From assembly GCF_036195325.1 (NCBI RefSeq), contig NZ_CP108101.1, positions 5,456,001-5,520,000 on the forward strand: a stretch of 64,000 nucleotides of DNA. Direction: 5' to 3'. Origin of the DNA: Streptomyces sp. NBC_00234 (GTDB lineage Bacteria > Actinomycetota > Actinomycetes > Streptomycetales > Streptomycetaceae). The position numbers and the translations under genes are program-made. This document shows, in pieces, positions 1 through 10,140 of the stretch. The notes beneath the pieces were generated by a model, which worked only from the letters and a program-made list of their open reading frames with translations, was not told the origin of the DNA and did not search any database. Every line of letters begins with the position of its first letter. Position 1 is the stretch's first letter.

Positions 1-2765
1 GTGCCGTTCTCCACGGACGCGGCACGACGCTGCATCTGCGGCATCAGGCGCGGGTGGACGGTGATCTCGTCGGGGATGTTCACCTGCGACTCGGCGATCG
101 CCTTGACGACCTCCGAGGAGATCGCGGTGTTCACCGCCACCGGGAACTCGGCTTGGACGTCCGGGATGTGCGGCTGGGACGGCGCCGAGGTGGCCTCGCG
201 GACCTCCGCGAAGACCTTCTCCAGCTGGCCCTGGAAGTCCTGGAGGGCCTGCTCGGCCTCTTCCAGCGTGATGTCGCCGCGACCGATGAGGGACTCGGTG
301 TAGAGCTTGCGCACCGAGCGCTTCTTGTCGATCAGGGTGTACATCTGCGGGTTGGTGAACTCCGGGTTGTCGCCCTCGTTGTGACCGCGGCGGCGGTAGC
401 AGATGAGGTCGATCACGACGTCCTTGTTGAACGTCTGCCGGTACTCGAAGGCGAGCCGCGCGACGCGGACCACGGCCTCCGGGTCGTCGCCGTTGACGTG
501 GATGATCGGCGCCTCGATCATGCGCGCCACGTCGGTGGCGTACATCGAGGAGCGCGAGGACTCCGGGGCGGCGGTGAAGCCGACCTGGTTGTTGATCACC
601 ACGTGCACGGTGCCGCCGGTGCGGTAGCCGCGCAGCTGCGACATGTTGAGCGTCTCGGCGACGACGCCCTGGCCCGCGAAGGCCGCGTCGCCGTGGAGCG
701 CGACGGGCAGGACCGTGAAGTCCGTGCCGCCCTTGTTGATGATGTCCTGCTTGGCGCGGGCGATGCCCTCGAGGACCGGGTCGACCGCCTCCAGGTGCGA
801 GGGGTTGGCGGCCAGCGAGACCTTGATCTGCTCGCCGTCGAGACCGGTGAAGGTGCCCTCGGCGCCCAGGTGGTACTTGACGTCGCCGGAGCCGTGCATC
901 GACCGCGGGTCGAGGTTGCCCTCGAACTCCCGGAAGATCTGGGCGTACGACTTGCCCACGATGTTCGCGAGGACGTTCAGCCGGCCGCGGTGGGCCATGC
1001 CGATGACGACCTCGTCGAGGCGGGCCTCGGCGGCGGAGTCGATGACCGCGTCGAGCAGCGGGATGACGGACTCGCCGCCCTCCAGCGAGAAGCGCTTCTG
1101 GCCGACGTACTTCGTCTGCAGGAAGGTCTCGAACGCCTCGGCCGCGTTGAGGCGGCGCAGGATCCGCAGCTGCTCCTCGCGCTCCGGAGCGGGGCGCGGA
1201 CGCTCCACCCGGTCCTGGAGCCACTTGCGTTCCTTCGGCTCCTGGATGTGCATGAACTCGATGCCGGTGGTGCGGCAGTACGACTCGCGCAGGACACCGA
1301 GGATGTCGCGGAGCTTCATCATCGTCTTGCCGGCGAAACCGCCGACCGCGAAGTCCCGCTCCAGGTCCCACAGGGTGAGGCCGTGCTCGGTGATGTCGAG
1401 GTCGGGGTGCTTGCGCTGGCGGTACTCCAGCGGGTCGGTGTCGGCCATGACGTGGCCGCGGACCCGGTAGGAGTGGATCAGCTCGAAGACCCGCGCGGCC
1501 TTGGTGACGTCGTCGTCGTGCGAGGCGTCGATGTCCCGGAGCCAGCGGACCGGCTCGTAGGGGATGCGCAGCGCCTTGAAGATCTCGTCGTAGAAGTCGT
1601 TCTCGCCGAGCAGCAGCTGGCTCAGGACGCGCAGGAACTCGCCGGAGGCGGCGCCCTGGATGACCCGGTGGTCGTACGTCGAGGTCAGCGTCATGACCTT
1701 CGAGATGCCCAGCTTGTTCAGGGTGTCCTGCGAGGTGCCCTGGAACTCCGCCGGGTAGTCCATCGCGCCGACGCCCATGATGAGGCCCTGTCCGGGCATC
1801 AGGCGGGGCACCGAGTGAACGGTGCCGATGCCGCCGGGGTTGGTCAGCGAGGCGGTGACTCCGGAGAAGTCGTCCATGCCGAGCTTGCCGACGCGGGCAC
1901 GGCGGACGATGTCCTCGTACGCCTGCCAGAACTCGAAGAAGTTGAGCGTCTCGGCCTTCTTGATGGCCGCGACGACGAGCTGGCGGTCGCCGTTGGGCTT
2001 GACCAGGTCGATGGCCAGGCCGAGGTTCACGTGCTCCGGCTTGACCAGGGTCGGCTTGCCGTCCTTGACCGCGAAGGAGTAGTTCATCGACGGCATGGCC
2101 TTGAGGGCCTGCACCATCGCGTAGCCGATGAGGTGGGTGAAGGAGATCTTCCCGCCCCGGGCGCGCTTCAGGTGGTTGTTGATGACGATGCGGTTGTCGA
2201 AGAGCAGCTTCACCGGGACGGCGCGGACGGACGTGGCCGTCGGCAGCTCCAGCGAGGCGTTCATGTTCTTCGCGACGGCGGCCGACGGGCCGCGCAGCGT
2301 CACGTACTCGGGGCCCGCCGTGGCCTCGGCCGCAGGGGCGGCCTTCGCCGGGGCGGGAGCCGCTGCCGCCTTCGCCGGTGCTGCCGGGGCGGCAGCGGGC
2401 GCGGGCTGGGCGGGCGCCGGAGCGGCGGCTGCGGGCGCGGCGGGTGCCGGGGCCGGAGCGGGAGCCTTCACGGGCGCGGCCGGGGCAGCGGTGGTGATCT
2501 GGGTCGGTGCGGGTCCGGCCTGGGCCGGCGTCACCGCAGCCCCCGCGGCTGCGGTGCCGGGCTTTTCCGCCGTGCCGGATGCGCCCGGCTTGTAGTCGGC
2601 GAAGAAGTCCCACCAGGCGCGATCGACCGAATTGGGGTCCTGGAGGTACTGCTGGTAGATCTCGTCGACGAGCCACTCATTGGGGCCGAATGCGGCGGCA
2701 GGGTTCTTCCCCTGCTCCGATTGGTCGGTCGAGATGCTCGAGTTACTGGGGGACTGAGACGACAC
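1..2765 (-). CDS. kgd: Multifunctional 2-oxoglutarate dehydrogenase/decarboxylase (KGD, E1o with fused E2-type domain), 3' end off window
   Basis: TCA-cycle enzyme that decarboxylates 2-oxoglutarate with thiamine diphosphate and carries a fused succinyltransferase-like domain. 921 codons are visible; family members are about 1,250-1,270 residues, so the C-terminal quarter lies left of base 1. In order: an N-terminal E1 segment (EWLVDEIYQQYLQDPNSVD), an Ala/Pro-rich linker at about residues 70-150, an E2-like catalytic domain ending in TYDHRVIQGAASGEFL, then the E1 ThDP-binding domain (GMAHRGRLNVLAN, HGDAAFAGQGVV). The start is the GTG at 2765, which opens with SSQSPSNSS and has a GGAAGAGG-like ribosome site upstream. 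The long open frame on the opposite strand is a GC-codon shadow. The fusion architecture is typical of actinobacteria and not an anomaly. Confidence 0.96.
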   Translation of the reverse strand, partial: MSSQSPSNSSISTDQSEQGKNPAAAFGPNEWLVDEIYQQYLQDPNSVDRAWWDFFADYKPGASGTAEKPGTAAAGAAVTPAQAGPAPTQITTAAPAAPVKAPAPAPAPAAPAAAAPAPAQPAPAAAPAAPAKAAAAPAPAKAAPAAEATAGPEYVTLRGPSAAVAKNMNASLELPTATSVRAVPVKLLFDNRIVINNHLKRARGGKISFTHLIGYAMVQALKAMPSMNYSFAVKDGKPTLVKPEHVNLGLAIDLVKPNGDRQLVVAAIKKAETLNFFEFWQAYEDIVRRARVGKLGMDDFSGVTASLTNPGGIGTVHSVPRLMPGQGLIMGVGAMDYPAEFQGTSQDTLNKLGISKVMTLTSTYDHRVIQGAASGEFLRVLSQLLLGENDFYDEIFKALRIPYEPVRWLRDIDASHDDDVTKAARVFELIHSYRVRGHVMADTDPLEYRQRKHPDLDITEHGLTLWDLERDFAVGGFAGKTMMKLRDILGVLRESYCRTTGIEFMHIQEPKERKWLQDRVERPRPAPEREEQLRILRRLNAAEAFETFLQTKYVGQKRFSLEGGESVIPLLDAVIDSAAEARLDEVVIGMAHRGRLNVLANIVGKSYAQIFREFEGNLDPRSMHGSGDVKYHLGAEGTFTGLDGEQIKVSLAANPSHLEAVDPVLEGIARAKQDIINKGGTDFTVLPVALHGDAAFAGQGVVAETLNMSQLRGYRTGGTVHVVINNQVGFTAAPESSRSSMYATDVARMIEAPIIHVNGDDPEAVVRVARLAFEYRQTFNKDVVIDLICYRRRGHNEGDNPEFTNPQMYTLIDKKRSVRKLYTESLIGRGDITLEEAEQALQDFQGQLEKVFAEVREATSAPSQPHIPDVQAEFPVAVNTAISSEVVKAIAESQVNIPDEITVHPRLMPQMQRRAASVENG

Positions 2766-3023
2766 GGCGGCAACCGCCCTCTTCCGCTTCACAAGGTGAT
2801 GGACAGCGGAAATCAAGGCTACGCCTCCCCAGCCGTTACGTGCAGGCCGGGCCGGTCTTCGTCGCGCAAGTCACATCGGAAGCCGGGTTTCGGTGCAGGA
2901 AATGGCGGGAAACAAGCGGGGTTCCGCCGCACTTCGGGTACGCGACAGAGCGGTTGCAGCCACTCGACCGCATCCACTCGGGGAAGTACACGCAGAACGT
3001 GCCCTTCCGGTTCGAACTCTATG

Positions 3024-4096
3024 TCAACCTCGCGGCTGACGGACTCCCGGAAGAGTGACCTGTATCCGGCAGCCGCGTGAGGATTCGGCCACTCCGATGC
3101 GGCCACCGTGCAGCTCCACCGCCCAGCGCGCGATCGCCAGGCCCAGCCCCGTACCGCCGTCGCTGCCCGGACCGTGCGGGGACGGGGCCTGGCCGCGGTT
3201 GAACCGCTCGAAGACCCGGTGGCGCTCGGCCTCCGGGATACCGGGGCCCTCGTCGACGACCTCCAGCTCCAGCGACTCGGGGTGCTGCCCGCGCCGCGCC
3301 AGCACGGTGACCCGGCCGTGCGGCGGGCTGTGCTTGACCGCGTTGTCGATGAGGTTGGCGACCACCTGGTGCAGGCGTTCCGCGTCGGCGTGCGCCGTCA
3401 GCTCGGGCGGCGACACGTCGAGATGCAGATGGACGTCGAGGCGGGAGTGGTTGCCGGAACCGGAGGAGAGGCTGCGCTGCGACGCCGCGAGGTTTGCCTC
3501 CTTCAGCACCCCCGAGAGGTACGGCCACACCTCGAAGCGGCGGGCCTTCAGGGCCACCACCCCGTTGTCGAGCCGGGAGAGGTCCAGCAGGGTCTCCACG
3601 AGCCTGCCCAGCCGCTCCGTCTGCTTCAGCGCCGTACGCATCGTCTCGGGATCGGCCGCGGACACCCCGTCGACGACGTTCTCCAGCACGGCTCTCAGTG
3701 CCGCGATGGGGGTGCGCAGTTCATGGGAGACGTTGGCGACCAGTTCCTTGCGGTGCCGGTCCTCGGCCTCCAGATCGTCCGCCATGCGGTTGATCGTCTG
3801 CGCCAGGTCGCCCAGCTCGTCCCGGCGCCCGGCCCCGCTCACCCGCGTCGTGTAGTCGCCGTGCGAGATGGACCGGGCCACGGCTCTCATCTCGTCCAGC
3901 GGCGCGGTCAGGCCGTGCGCCACGAACTGGGTGATCAGCAGGGTCGCGATCACGGAGAACACCGTGATGAACCGGAACTCGGTCCGTGTCCGCAGGGCCA
4001 CGATCAGCAGCCCTGTGGTGATGAACACCGAGATCACGACCAGCGTGCCCAGCTTGGCCTTGATCGAGAACGGCCTCAGTCTGCAGCCGGGCCCGT

Positions 4097-4100
<4 letters not shown>
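3024..4100 (-). CDS. Two-component sensor histidine kinase
   Basis: Membrane sensor kinase of 358 residues. A hydrophobic stretch at about residues 18-36 and another at about 44-62 enclose only a very short loop, so there is almost no extracellular sensor; the signal may be sensed within the membrane. A HAMP-like linker (TAPLDEMRAVA) precedes HisKA, whose phospho-acceptor is His126 in NVSHELRTPIAAL. The ATPase domain has an N-box (NLIDNAVKHSPP), G1 (DEGPGIP) and G2 (GTGLGLAIARW). Its ATG overlaps the TGA of the upstream response regulator by 4 bp (ATGA), so the two are translationally coupled and very probably cognate. The stimulus cannot be read from the sequence. Confidence 0.95.
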
Positions 4101-4834
<734 letters not shown>

Positions 4835-5066
4835 CGCCCCGCCCCTGCCCGTTCTCGCGGGAGCCATTCCCCCGGAGGCACGGTCTTCGCTTGTGAATTT
4901 CGTGGGTGATCCCATGTGCCGGTCAGCAGCGTAAAGGCAGCGGACGGTCCACGGCTACGCAGGGTGTTGTCCCGTCCGGCCGGTTCCACCCCTCGGGGAG
5001 GGTGGATCGTCGGCCTTGTGGGGCTTGGCCCTTGACATAAGGGCGATGTGTATACCGGGTGGGGGG

Positions 5067-5744
5067 TCAGTCGGTCCGCAATGCGAGATGGACCACGTCC
5101 GGCACACCTCGGGCAACGGCTACTTCTTCCGTGCGTACTGCGCTGAATCCGGCATTCCGCAACGCTTGTTCGAAGGTGGGGGAGGGCTGCGCGGACCAGA
5201 CGGCGAGCACTCCGCCCGTCGTGAGACGCTTCCGGCAGGCCGTCAGGCCGGCTGCGGAATAGAGGCTTCCGTTGTCCTCCGTGACGGTCCAGTCGGGGCC
5301 GTTGTCGATGTCCAGACACAACGCGTCGTAACGCTCCGTGGTCGTACGCAGGTGCTCGACCAGGTCCGTGTGCGCGATCTCGGTCCGCGGATCGGCAAGT
5401 GCCGGGCCGGAGATCCGGTCCAGCGGTCCTTCCCGGTGCCAGTCGACGATGGCCTGTTCCCGCTCCACGACGACGATCCGCCCCCAGCGGGCCTCCTCGG
5501 CCGCCCGGACGAGCGAGAAGCCGACGCCGAGACCGCCGATGAGCACGGCCGGAGCGACGCGTCCTGCGGGCAGCGCCGCGAGGGCCGCGTCGATCAGCAG
5601 CCGCTCGGACCGTCCGTCGGAGGTGTCCATCAGGAAGCAGCCGTTGGCGATGATCTCGAAGTCGTCCCCACGCTCACGCAGGACGACCTCGCCGAACGGT
5701 CCTTCGCGGCGGTCGATGGTGACGGGGGCGAGGCTGGCGGACAT
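5067..5744 (-). CDS. Spermidine-synthase-like SAM-binding protein
   Basis: 225-residue Rossmann-fold protein of the polyamine-synthase/methyltransferase type. A nucleotide-binding loop LIGGLGVGFSL at about residues 70-80 is followed by the acidic strand end VVVEREQ and the fourth-strand motif YDALCLDIDNGP, the layout of SpeE-like proteins. It lacks the long N-terminal beta domain of true spermidine synthases, so the aminopropyl acceptor is uncertain and it could be a methyltransferase-like paralogue. The start is the ATG at 5744, opening SASLAPVTIDRREG, with GGAGAG upstream; the longer frame adds Arg-rich noise. A monocistronic unit is likely. Confidence 0.8.
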   Translation of the reverse strand: MSASLAPVTIDRREGPFGEVVLRERGDDFEIIANGCFLMDTSDGRSERLLIDAALAALPAGRVAPAVLIGGLGVGFSLVRAAEEARWGRIVVVEREQAIVDWHREGPLDRISGPALADPRTEIAHTDLVEHLRTTTERYDALCLDIDNGPDWTVTEDNGSLYSAAGLTACRKRLTTGGVLAVWSAQPSPTFEQALRNAGFSAVRTEEVAVARGVPDVVHLALRTD

Positions 5745-5865
5745 GACGTGGCTCTCCGGTCTCCGGTGGTGACGGTCGGTTCGACGAACCATCCTGGCCC
5801 GCCGGACCGCCCGGTGCCAGCAGATTTGGGTGCCGGCGGGGAGGGGCACCGGAGCACGCTCGCGC

Positions 5866-6501
5866 TCAGCCGGGCTCCGGTCGCGCGCCGCGCACCACGA
5901 GGAGCGCCGCCCCCGCCGCGTACACGCTCAGGGCGACGGCCCACGCAGCCGGCTGCGGCCCCGGCTGCATCGGCCACGCCCAGAACGCCGCCGCGCCGCC
6001 CGGGGCGCGGGGCGCCGCGAGGTAGACCGCGCCGCCGTAGACCGTCATCGGCAGCCAGCTCAGACGGGCCCCGAGCAGGGCGGCGGCGGCTGCGGTGAGC
6101 CCGGTCGCACCCAGCACGTTGCGGACCATCCCGGGGGCGCCGAACTCCTCCGGATGTCCCGGTACGGCCAGCGCGAGAGCGCCCGCGGCGAGAGCGGTCA
6201 GGGCCAGCAGATGGAACAGCCGGCGCGGCCACCACCGGCGCACGGCGGTCCGGTCCAACTCCTCGGTGTGCGCGTACGTGCCGGTGCCGATGGCGGCGGA
6301 CGCGAGCAGCGGGGCGAGGACCAGGACGGGGACACGCGCGGAGTGGTCGAAGTACGGCCGGTCCTCCAGCCAGTCCGCGGCCCAGGCCGCGAGCAGGACG
6401 ATGCCGGTCAGGGCGGCGGCGGTGAGCGGCAGGGCGCGGGAGCGGAGATAGAGGACGGGGAGGGCGGGGGCGCGTACGGAGCGGCGCGCGGGAGCGGTCA
6501 C
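5866..6501 (-). CDS. Integral membrane protein, last gene of sigma/ABC operon
   Basis: 211-residue polytopic membrane protein of unknown function. About five hydrophobic segments are visible (for example LTAAALTGIVLLAAWAA, VPVLVLAPLLASAAIG, LLALTALAAGALALAV, AAWAVALSVYAAGAALLVV). No catalytic motif is seen. The GTG start overlaps the TGA of the permease upstream (GTGA), so it is translationally coupled to the ABC transporter and probably an accessory or second permease subunit. It is the distal gene of the operon running down from 10091. Confidence 0.75.
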   Translation of the reverse strand: MTAPARRSVRAPALPVLYLRSRALPLTAAALTGIVLLAAWAADWLEDRPYFDHSARVPVLVLAPLLASAAIGTGTYAHTEELDRTAVRRWWPRRLFHLLALTALAAGALALAVPGHPEEFGAPGMVRNVLGATGLTAAAAALLGARLSWLPMTVYGGAVYLAAPRAPGGAAAFWAWPMQPGPQPAAWAVALSVYAAGAALLVVRGARPEPG

Positions 6502-7820
6502 AGGAGCGGGACCTTCCTCGGGTCACAGCCGTGGCGCGAGGCCAGATAGCGGCCGAGCCAGATCCTGCGGTCGGCGTCGGGCATGGCGGTGAGACGGGCC
6601 AGATAGGCCGGATGCGAGGGCTCCTCCGCTCGGGGGCCCTCCTCGGCCCCGGGGACCAGCCAGCTCAGAACGGCCTGGTCGGTGGCCCACAGCCGGGCTG
6701 CGCTCGGCGCGTCCTCGTCGTACATCCGGTCCGGGCAGTCGCGGGCCATCAGGTTGAACACGGTGTCGGTGGCGTAGTCGTCGGGGCGGAGGATCTCGTT
6801 GCGTACGACGGTCCACCCGCGGGTCAACGACGGCAGCGCCGACTCACCGCCGCCCGGGCTGACGGCCGGGTCCACGTACCGGACCGGCGCGCCCGGCACC
6901 CCCTCCAGGCGGGAGAACATCCCGGCCAGCGCCTCCGAGGCATGGGGCAGCAAGGGCTCGTCCAGCCCGCTCAGGCAGATCTGGGGGGTGGTGTCCCCGC
7001 ACACCAGCCGGGTCGCCGCCGGGTCGGTCCGGAACAGGCCGGGGCCGGTATGCACGATCAGCGGCGCCACCGACGCGGCCACCACGAGCGGCACGACGGC
7101 GAGGAACCGGCGCCGGGCCGCGTACCCCAGCACCAGGGCGAGGGTGAGCCCGCCGAGCCAGGCCGCCATGACGGGCCCGAACCACCACACGGGGATCCCG
7201 GTCGGGGTCTCCGCGGGGGCCAGGAACCGGACGTCGGAGGAGAGGTAGGTAGGAGCGCCCAGGGAGATGTACGTGACCGCCGCGACGACCGGCGCGGTCA
7301 GCCGCCACCGGCACACCCGACCCGCCACGAAGCCCAGGAACGCCGCGCACACCAGGAAGCAGGCATCCGCGAGGGCGAGCGTGAGCGAGGGGCCGCCCGC
7401 GCCGGTGTACGGCCAGGTCGCCGCGAACGTCACGGCCAGGGCGACGAGATACCCGGCGACCGCCCACACGGCGATGGGCGCGGCGGCCGTCACCAGCCGC
7501 GTCAGCCGGCTGCGCGGGACCGACAGCCACAGGCCGTCCGTCCGGCGGCGGTGCTCGCGACCGCCCTGCCAGCAGCCGGCGGCGGCCGTGAGCGGGCCGG
7601 CGAGCAGGGTCGCGCCGGAGTGCAGCAGGCTCTGGGTCTCGGCCCAGTCCCCCTGCCAGCTGCCCGCCTTGGCGGCCATGGTCACGAGGAGAGTGAGAGC
7701 GACGGCGGGCCCCGTCCAGGGGGCGAACCCCCGCCGGAACTCCGCGGTCAGTGCGGCCCGCGCCGGGCGGCCGTCCGGCCGGTGCCGGGTGCCGTCCGGT
7801 GGGCCCAGTACGTCCGTCAT
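6498..7820 (-). CDS. ABC transporter permease, ABC-2-like
   Basis: 440-residue membrane protein. An N-terminal cytoplasmic stretch (MTDVLGPPDGT...) is followed by six or so hydrophobic helices between residues 25 and 250 (WTGPAVALTLLVTMAAKAG; LVTAAAPIAVWAVAGYLVAL; CFLVCAAFLGFVAGRVC; FLAVVPLVVAASVAPLIV) and a long soluble C-terminal tail. The tail contains cysteines (RLVCGDTTPQICLSG; DCPDRMY; RHGCDPRK) that may form extracytoplasmic disulphides. It is coupled by an ATGA overlap to the ATPase gene upstream, which makes a transporter role the best reading. The substrate is unknown. The start at 7820 is fixed by the overlap. Confidence 0.8.
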   Translation of the reverse strand: MTDVLGPPDGTRHRPDGRPARAALTAEFRRGFAPWTGPAVALTLLVTMAAKAGSWQGDWAETQSLLHSGATLLAGPLTAAAGCWQGGREHRRRTDGLWLSVPRSRLTRLVTAAAPIAVWAVAGYLVALAVTFAATWPYTGAGGPSLTLALADACFLVCAAFLGFVAGRVCRWRLTAPVVAAVTYISLGAPTYLSSDVRFLAPAETPTGIPVWWFGPVMAAWLGGLTLALVLGYAARRRFLAVVPLVVAASVAPLIVHTGPGLFRTDPAATRLVCGDTTPQICLSGLDEPLLPHASEALAGMFSRLEGVPGAPVRYVDPAVSPGGGESALPSLTRGWTVVRNEILRPDDYATDTVFNLMARDCPDRMYDEDAPSAARLWATDQAVLSWLVPGAEEGPRAEEPSHPAYLARLTAMPDADRRIWLGRYLASRHGCDPRKVPLL

Positions 7821-8596
7821 CGGGCGGGCACCGCCGACCGGTGGGCACGCAGCGCCGCCGTGTAGCCGCGCTCGACGGGACTGGCGTCGGGGCCGCCCGT
7901 CCCCACCGCCTCGTCGCCCAGCCCGACGAGCTCGGCGGTCGTGCCCCGGTAGGCGACCCGGCCCGCCTCGATCAGCGTCACATCGGTGCACGCGGCGGCG
8001 ACGTCCTCGACCAGGTGGGTGGAGACGATCACGGTGGTCGTGTTCCCCAACTCCTTCAGCAGCGCACGGAATTCGACCCGCTGCTCCGGATCGAGGCCGG
8101 CCGTCGGCTCGTCGAGCAGCAGCAGCTCCGGTTCGTTGACGATCGCCTGCGCGATGCCGACCCGGCGGATCATGCCGCCCGACAGGGTCTTCACCTTGGC
8201 GTCGATCCGGTCCGCCAGGCCGACGCGGTCCACGGCGCGTTCGACGGCGCCGGTGGTGACCGCGCCGTCCATCTCCTTGAGCCAGGCGACGTACCCGACG
8301 AATTCGCGGACCGTGAAGCCCGGGTAGTAGCCGAACTCCTGCGGCAGATAGCCGAGCCTGCGCCGGACCGCCGCACGGTCGCGGTGCCGGGACGCGTCCC
8401 CGACGTCGTGGCCCAGCAGCTCCACCCGCCCCCCGGCGGGTGGAGCCACGGTCGCCAGTACGCGGATCAGCGAGGTCTTGCCCGCGCCGTTCGGCCCGAG
8501 GAGGCCGTGCACCCCCGTCGCGAAGTCGAGGTCGACGGCGTCGAGCGCGGTCTTCCTGCGATGCCGGACGGTCAGTCCGGTGACCCTTGCGTTCAC
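7817..8596 (-). CDS. ABC transporter ATP-binding protein
   Basis: 259-residue ABC ATPase of the drug/antibiotic-export (CcmA/DrrA-like) class. Walker A is GPNGAGKTSL at about residues 35-44, the Q-loop region is LGYLPQEFGYYPG, the signature is TLSGGMIRRVGIAQA (canonical LSGGQ replaced by LSGGM), Walker B is LLLLDEPTAGLD and the switch His is in VIVSTHLVED. The GTG start shares GTGA with the stop of the anti-sigma gene and its own stop overlaps the permease start, so it belongs to the five-gene operon. It powers the membrane protein at 6498-7820. Confidence 0.95.
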   Translation of the reverse strand: MNARVTGLTVRHRRKTALDAVDLDFATGVHGLLGPNGAGKTSLIRVLATVAPPAGGRVELLGHDVGDASRHRDRAAVRRRLGYLPQEFGYYPGFTVREFVGYVAWLKEMDGAVTTGAVERAVDRVGLADRIDAKVKTLSGGMIRRVGIAQAIVNEPELLLLDEPTAGLDPEQRVEFRALLKELGNTTTVIVSTHLVEDVAAACTDVTLIEAGRVAYRGTTAELVGLGDEAVGTGGPDASPVERGYTAALRAHRSAVPAR

Positions 8597-9492
8597 GACG
8601 TCTCCAGATGGTCGAAGGATCTACGGCGTACGGCGAGAAGGGCCGCACACGCCACGGCTCCGGCGGCCCAGCCGCCCTGGACGCCGGGCCCGGTGAAGTA
8701 CGGGGCGGCTTCGGCGGCCGGAGTGGAAGCCCCCTGGGGTGAGGCATAGACGGTGGGAAGGGCGACGGCGAAGGCCCAGCAGGCGGCGACGGTCGCGGCG
8801 CCCGCCCGGCAGCCGACGTACGAACCGAGGGCGAGGGCCGCGAGTGTCAGCGCCAGTCCGGGCAGCAGCCACGCCACGGCGCCGGGCCCGCCCGCCGCCT
8901 CGGGCAGCGCGGCCCCGACGAGCGTCAGGGCCGGGATGCTCGCCCCGAGGACCGCGGCGGTCCTGGTCAGGAGCAGCCTCAGGCCGCCCGACGGGGTGGC
9001 GGCGGCGATCTCGTGCAGGGGGTCGGCATGCCGCCCGTACGAGACGAACACCCCGGCGAGCGGCAGCACCGGCGCGACGACGAGGAGCAAGGGCCGGACC
9101 GCCCCGCCGAGCCCCGCCCCGTACGCCAGGGCGAGGGCGCCCGTGGCGACCAGGACGAGCGCCGTCAGCCAGGGCCCGCGCAGGGCCGGCCCGGCGGCCC
9201 AGAGCACGCGGGCCGCCCGGGAACCGGGCCGGACGCGGAGCCCGCGCGTGACGTGCCACGGGCGGGGGGTGGGCGCCCGCCGAGGGGCCGCCGCCAGCAC
9301 GCCGGCCCGGATGTCCGCCAGGACCGCCCCCATGCCGTCCCGGCTCCCGACCGCCGACGACACCCGTGCCGCACAGCTTCCGCACGCCTCGACGTGCTTC
9401 TCCAGCGACCAGGCGTCCGTCTCCGCGGCCGTGCCCGCCGCGTACCCGGCGGCCAGCTCCTCGTCCACGTGCCACGCATGCGTACGCCTCAT
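8593..9492 (-). CDS. Zinc-finger anti-sigma factor, membrane-bound
   Basis: 299-residue protein with an N-terminal ZAS-type anti-sigma zinc finger (EKHVEACGSCAARV, the His-x3-Cys-x2-Cys motif at about residues 32-39) followed by several transmembrane helices. It would bind the sigma factor encoded immediately upstream and hold it at the membrane until a signal arrives. The ATG at 9492 overlaps the sigma-factor stop by 4 bp, the classic coupled sigma/anti-sigma arrangement that keeps the two equimolar. The membrane part has about six hydrophobic segments, more than the single helix of most ZAS proteins, which suggests it may also contribute to the adjacent ABC system. Confidence 0.88.
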   Translation of the reverse strand: MRRTHAWHVDEELAAGYAAGTAAETDAWSLEKHVEACGSCAARVSSAVGSRDGMGAVLADIRAGVLAAAPRRAPTPRPWHVTRGLRVRPGSRAARVLWAAGPALRGPWLTALVLVATGALALAYGAGLGGAVRPLLLVVAPVLPLAGVFVSYGRHADPLHEIAAATPSGGLRLLLTRTAAVLGASIPALTLVGAALPEAAGGPGAVAWLLPGLALTLAALALGSYVGCRAGAATVAACWAFAVALPTVYASPQGASTPAAEAAPYFTGPGVQGGWAAGAVACAALLAVRRRSFDHLETS

Positions 9493-10091
9493 GCCGTACC
9501 TCCCAGCGGATCGTGGTCCGAGGCCAACAGGTCCAGGGCTGCGCGCAGTTCACGTCGGGCGCGCATGGCCCGCGTCTTGACCGTGCCCTCCGGTATGCCG
9601 AGCAGCCGGGCGGTCTCGCGCGTCGTCAGGCCGTCGATGACCGTGGCCCGCAGCACCTCCCGCAGCTCCGGGGAGATCCGGTCGAGGGCGGTGCCCAGGT
9701 CGCCGTACTCCAGTCCGGCCAGCACGCGTTCCTCGGCCGAGGGCGCGGGGGAGGGCGCGACGGCGCCCCAGCCGGTGTCACCGGACCGAGCCGCTCGTGC
9801 CCCCGCCCGCTGCGCGTCCACCAGCCGGCGGGCCGCGATCACCCACAGCCAGCCGCCGACCCGCGCGCCCTGGTGCGATCCGGCGGACTGCCAGGCCGTC
9901 ACGAAGGTGTCCTGCAGTACCTCCCGTACGGTCTCCGCGTCCCCGCACCGCCGGCTCAGCCGGGCGTGGAGCCAGCCGGCGTGCCGGTCGTACAGCGTCG
10001 CCAGGGCGCTCGCGTCCCCTTGAGCGACGGCGCGCAGCAGCGCGGCGTCCTCATCGTTCCCCTCGGCCCCCGAGGGGCGCAGCAGCCTCAC
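9489..10091 (-). CDS. ECF-type RNA polymerase sigma factor
   Basis: 200-residue sigma-70-family factor with region 2 (LATLYDRHAGWLHARLSRRCGD...VREVLQDTFVTAW) and region 4 (LRATVIDGLTTRETARLLGIPEGTVKTRAMRARRELR) and no regions 1 or 3, the ECF layout. It opens the five-gene operon with an anti-sigma factor and an ABC transporter, so it probably autoregulates the operon. The GTG start at 10091 follows GAGGAG closely, a short spacing of 2-4 bases, and no better in-frame start exists. The gene begins 49 bp downstream of the cysteine hydrolase stop on the same strand, so read-through from that gene is possible. Confidence 0.93.
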   Translation of the reverse strand: MRLLRPSGAEGNDEDAALLRAVAQGDASALATLYDRHAGWLHARLSRRCGDAETVREVLQDTFVTAWQSAGSHQGARVGGWLWVIAARRLVDAQRAGARAARSGDTGWGAVAPSPAPSAEERVLAGLEYGDLGTALDRISPELREVLRATVIDGLTTRETARLLGIPEGTVKTRAMRARRELRAALDLLASDHDPLGGTA

Positions 10092-10140
10092 ATCTCCTCT
10101 ATCGACGGCCGGGACGTGTCCGGTTCACCGGCCGGGAGAT

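Noticed and set aside
54..3080. Very long open frame opposite the 2-oxoglutarate dehydrogenase gene
   Set aside because: Its product is an Arg/Gly/Asp/Val-rich low-information sequence with no domain signature. It mirrors the codon bias of the real gene, which has clear enzyme motifs.
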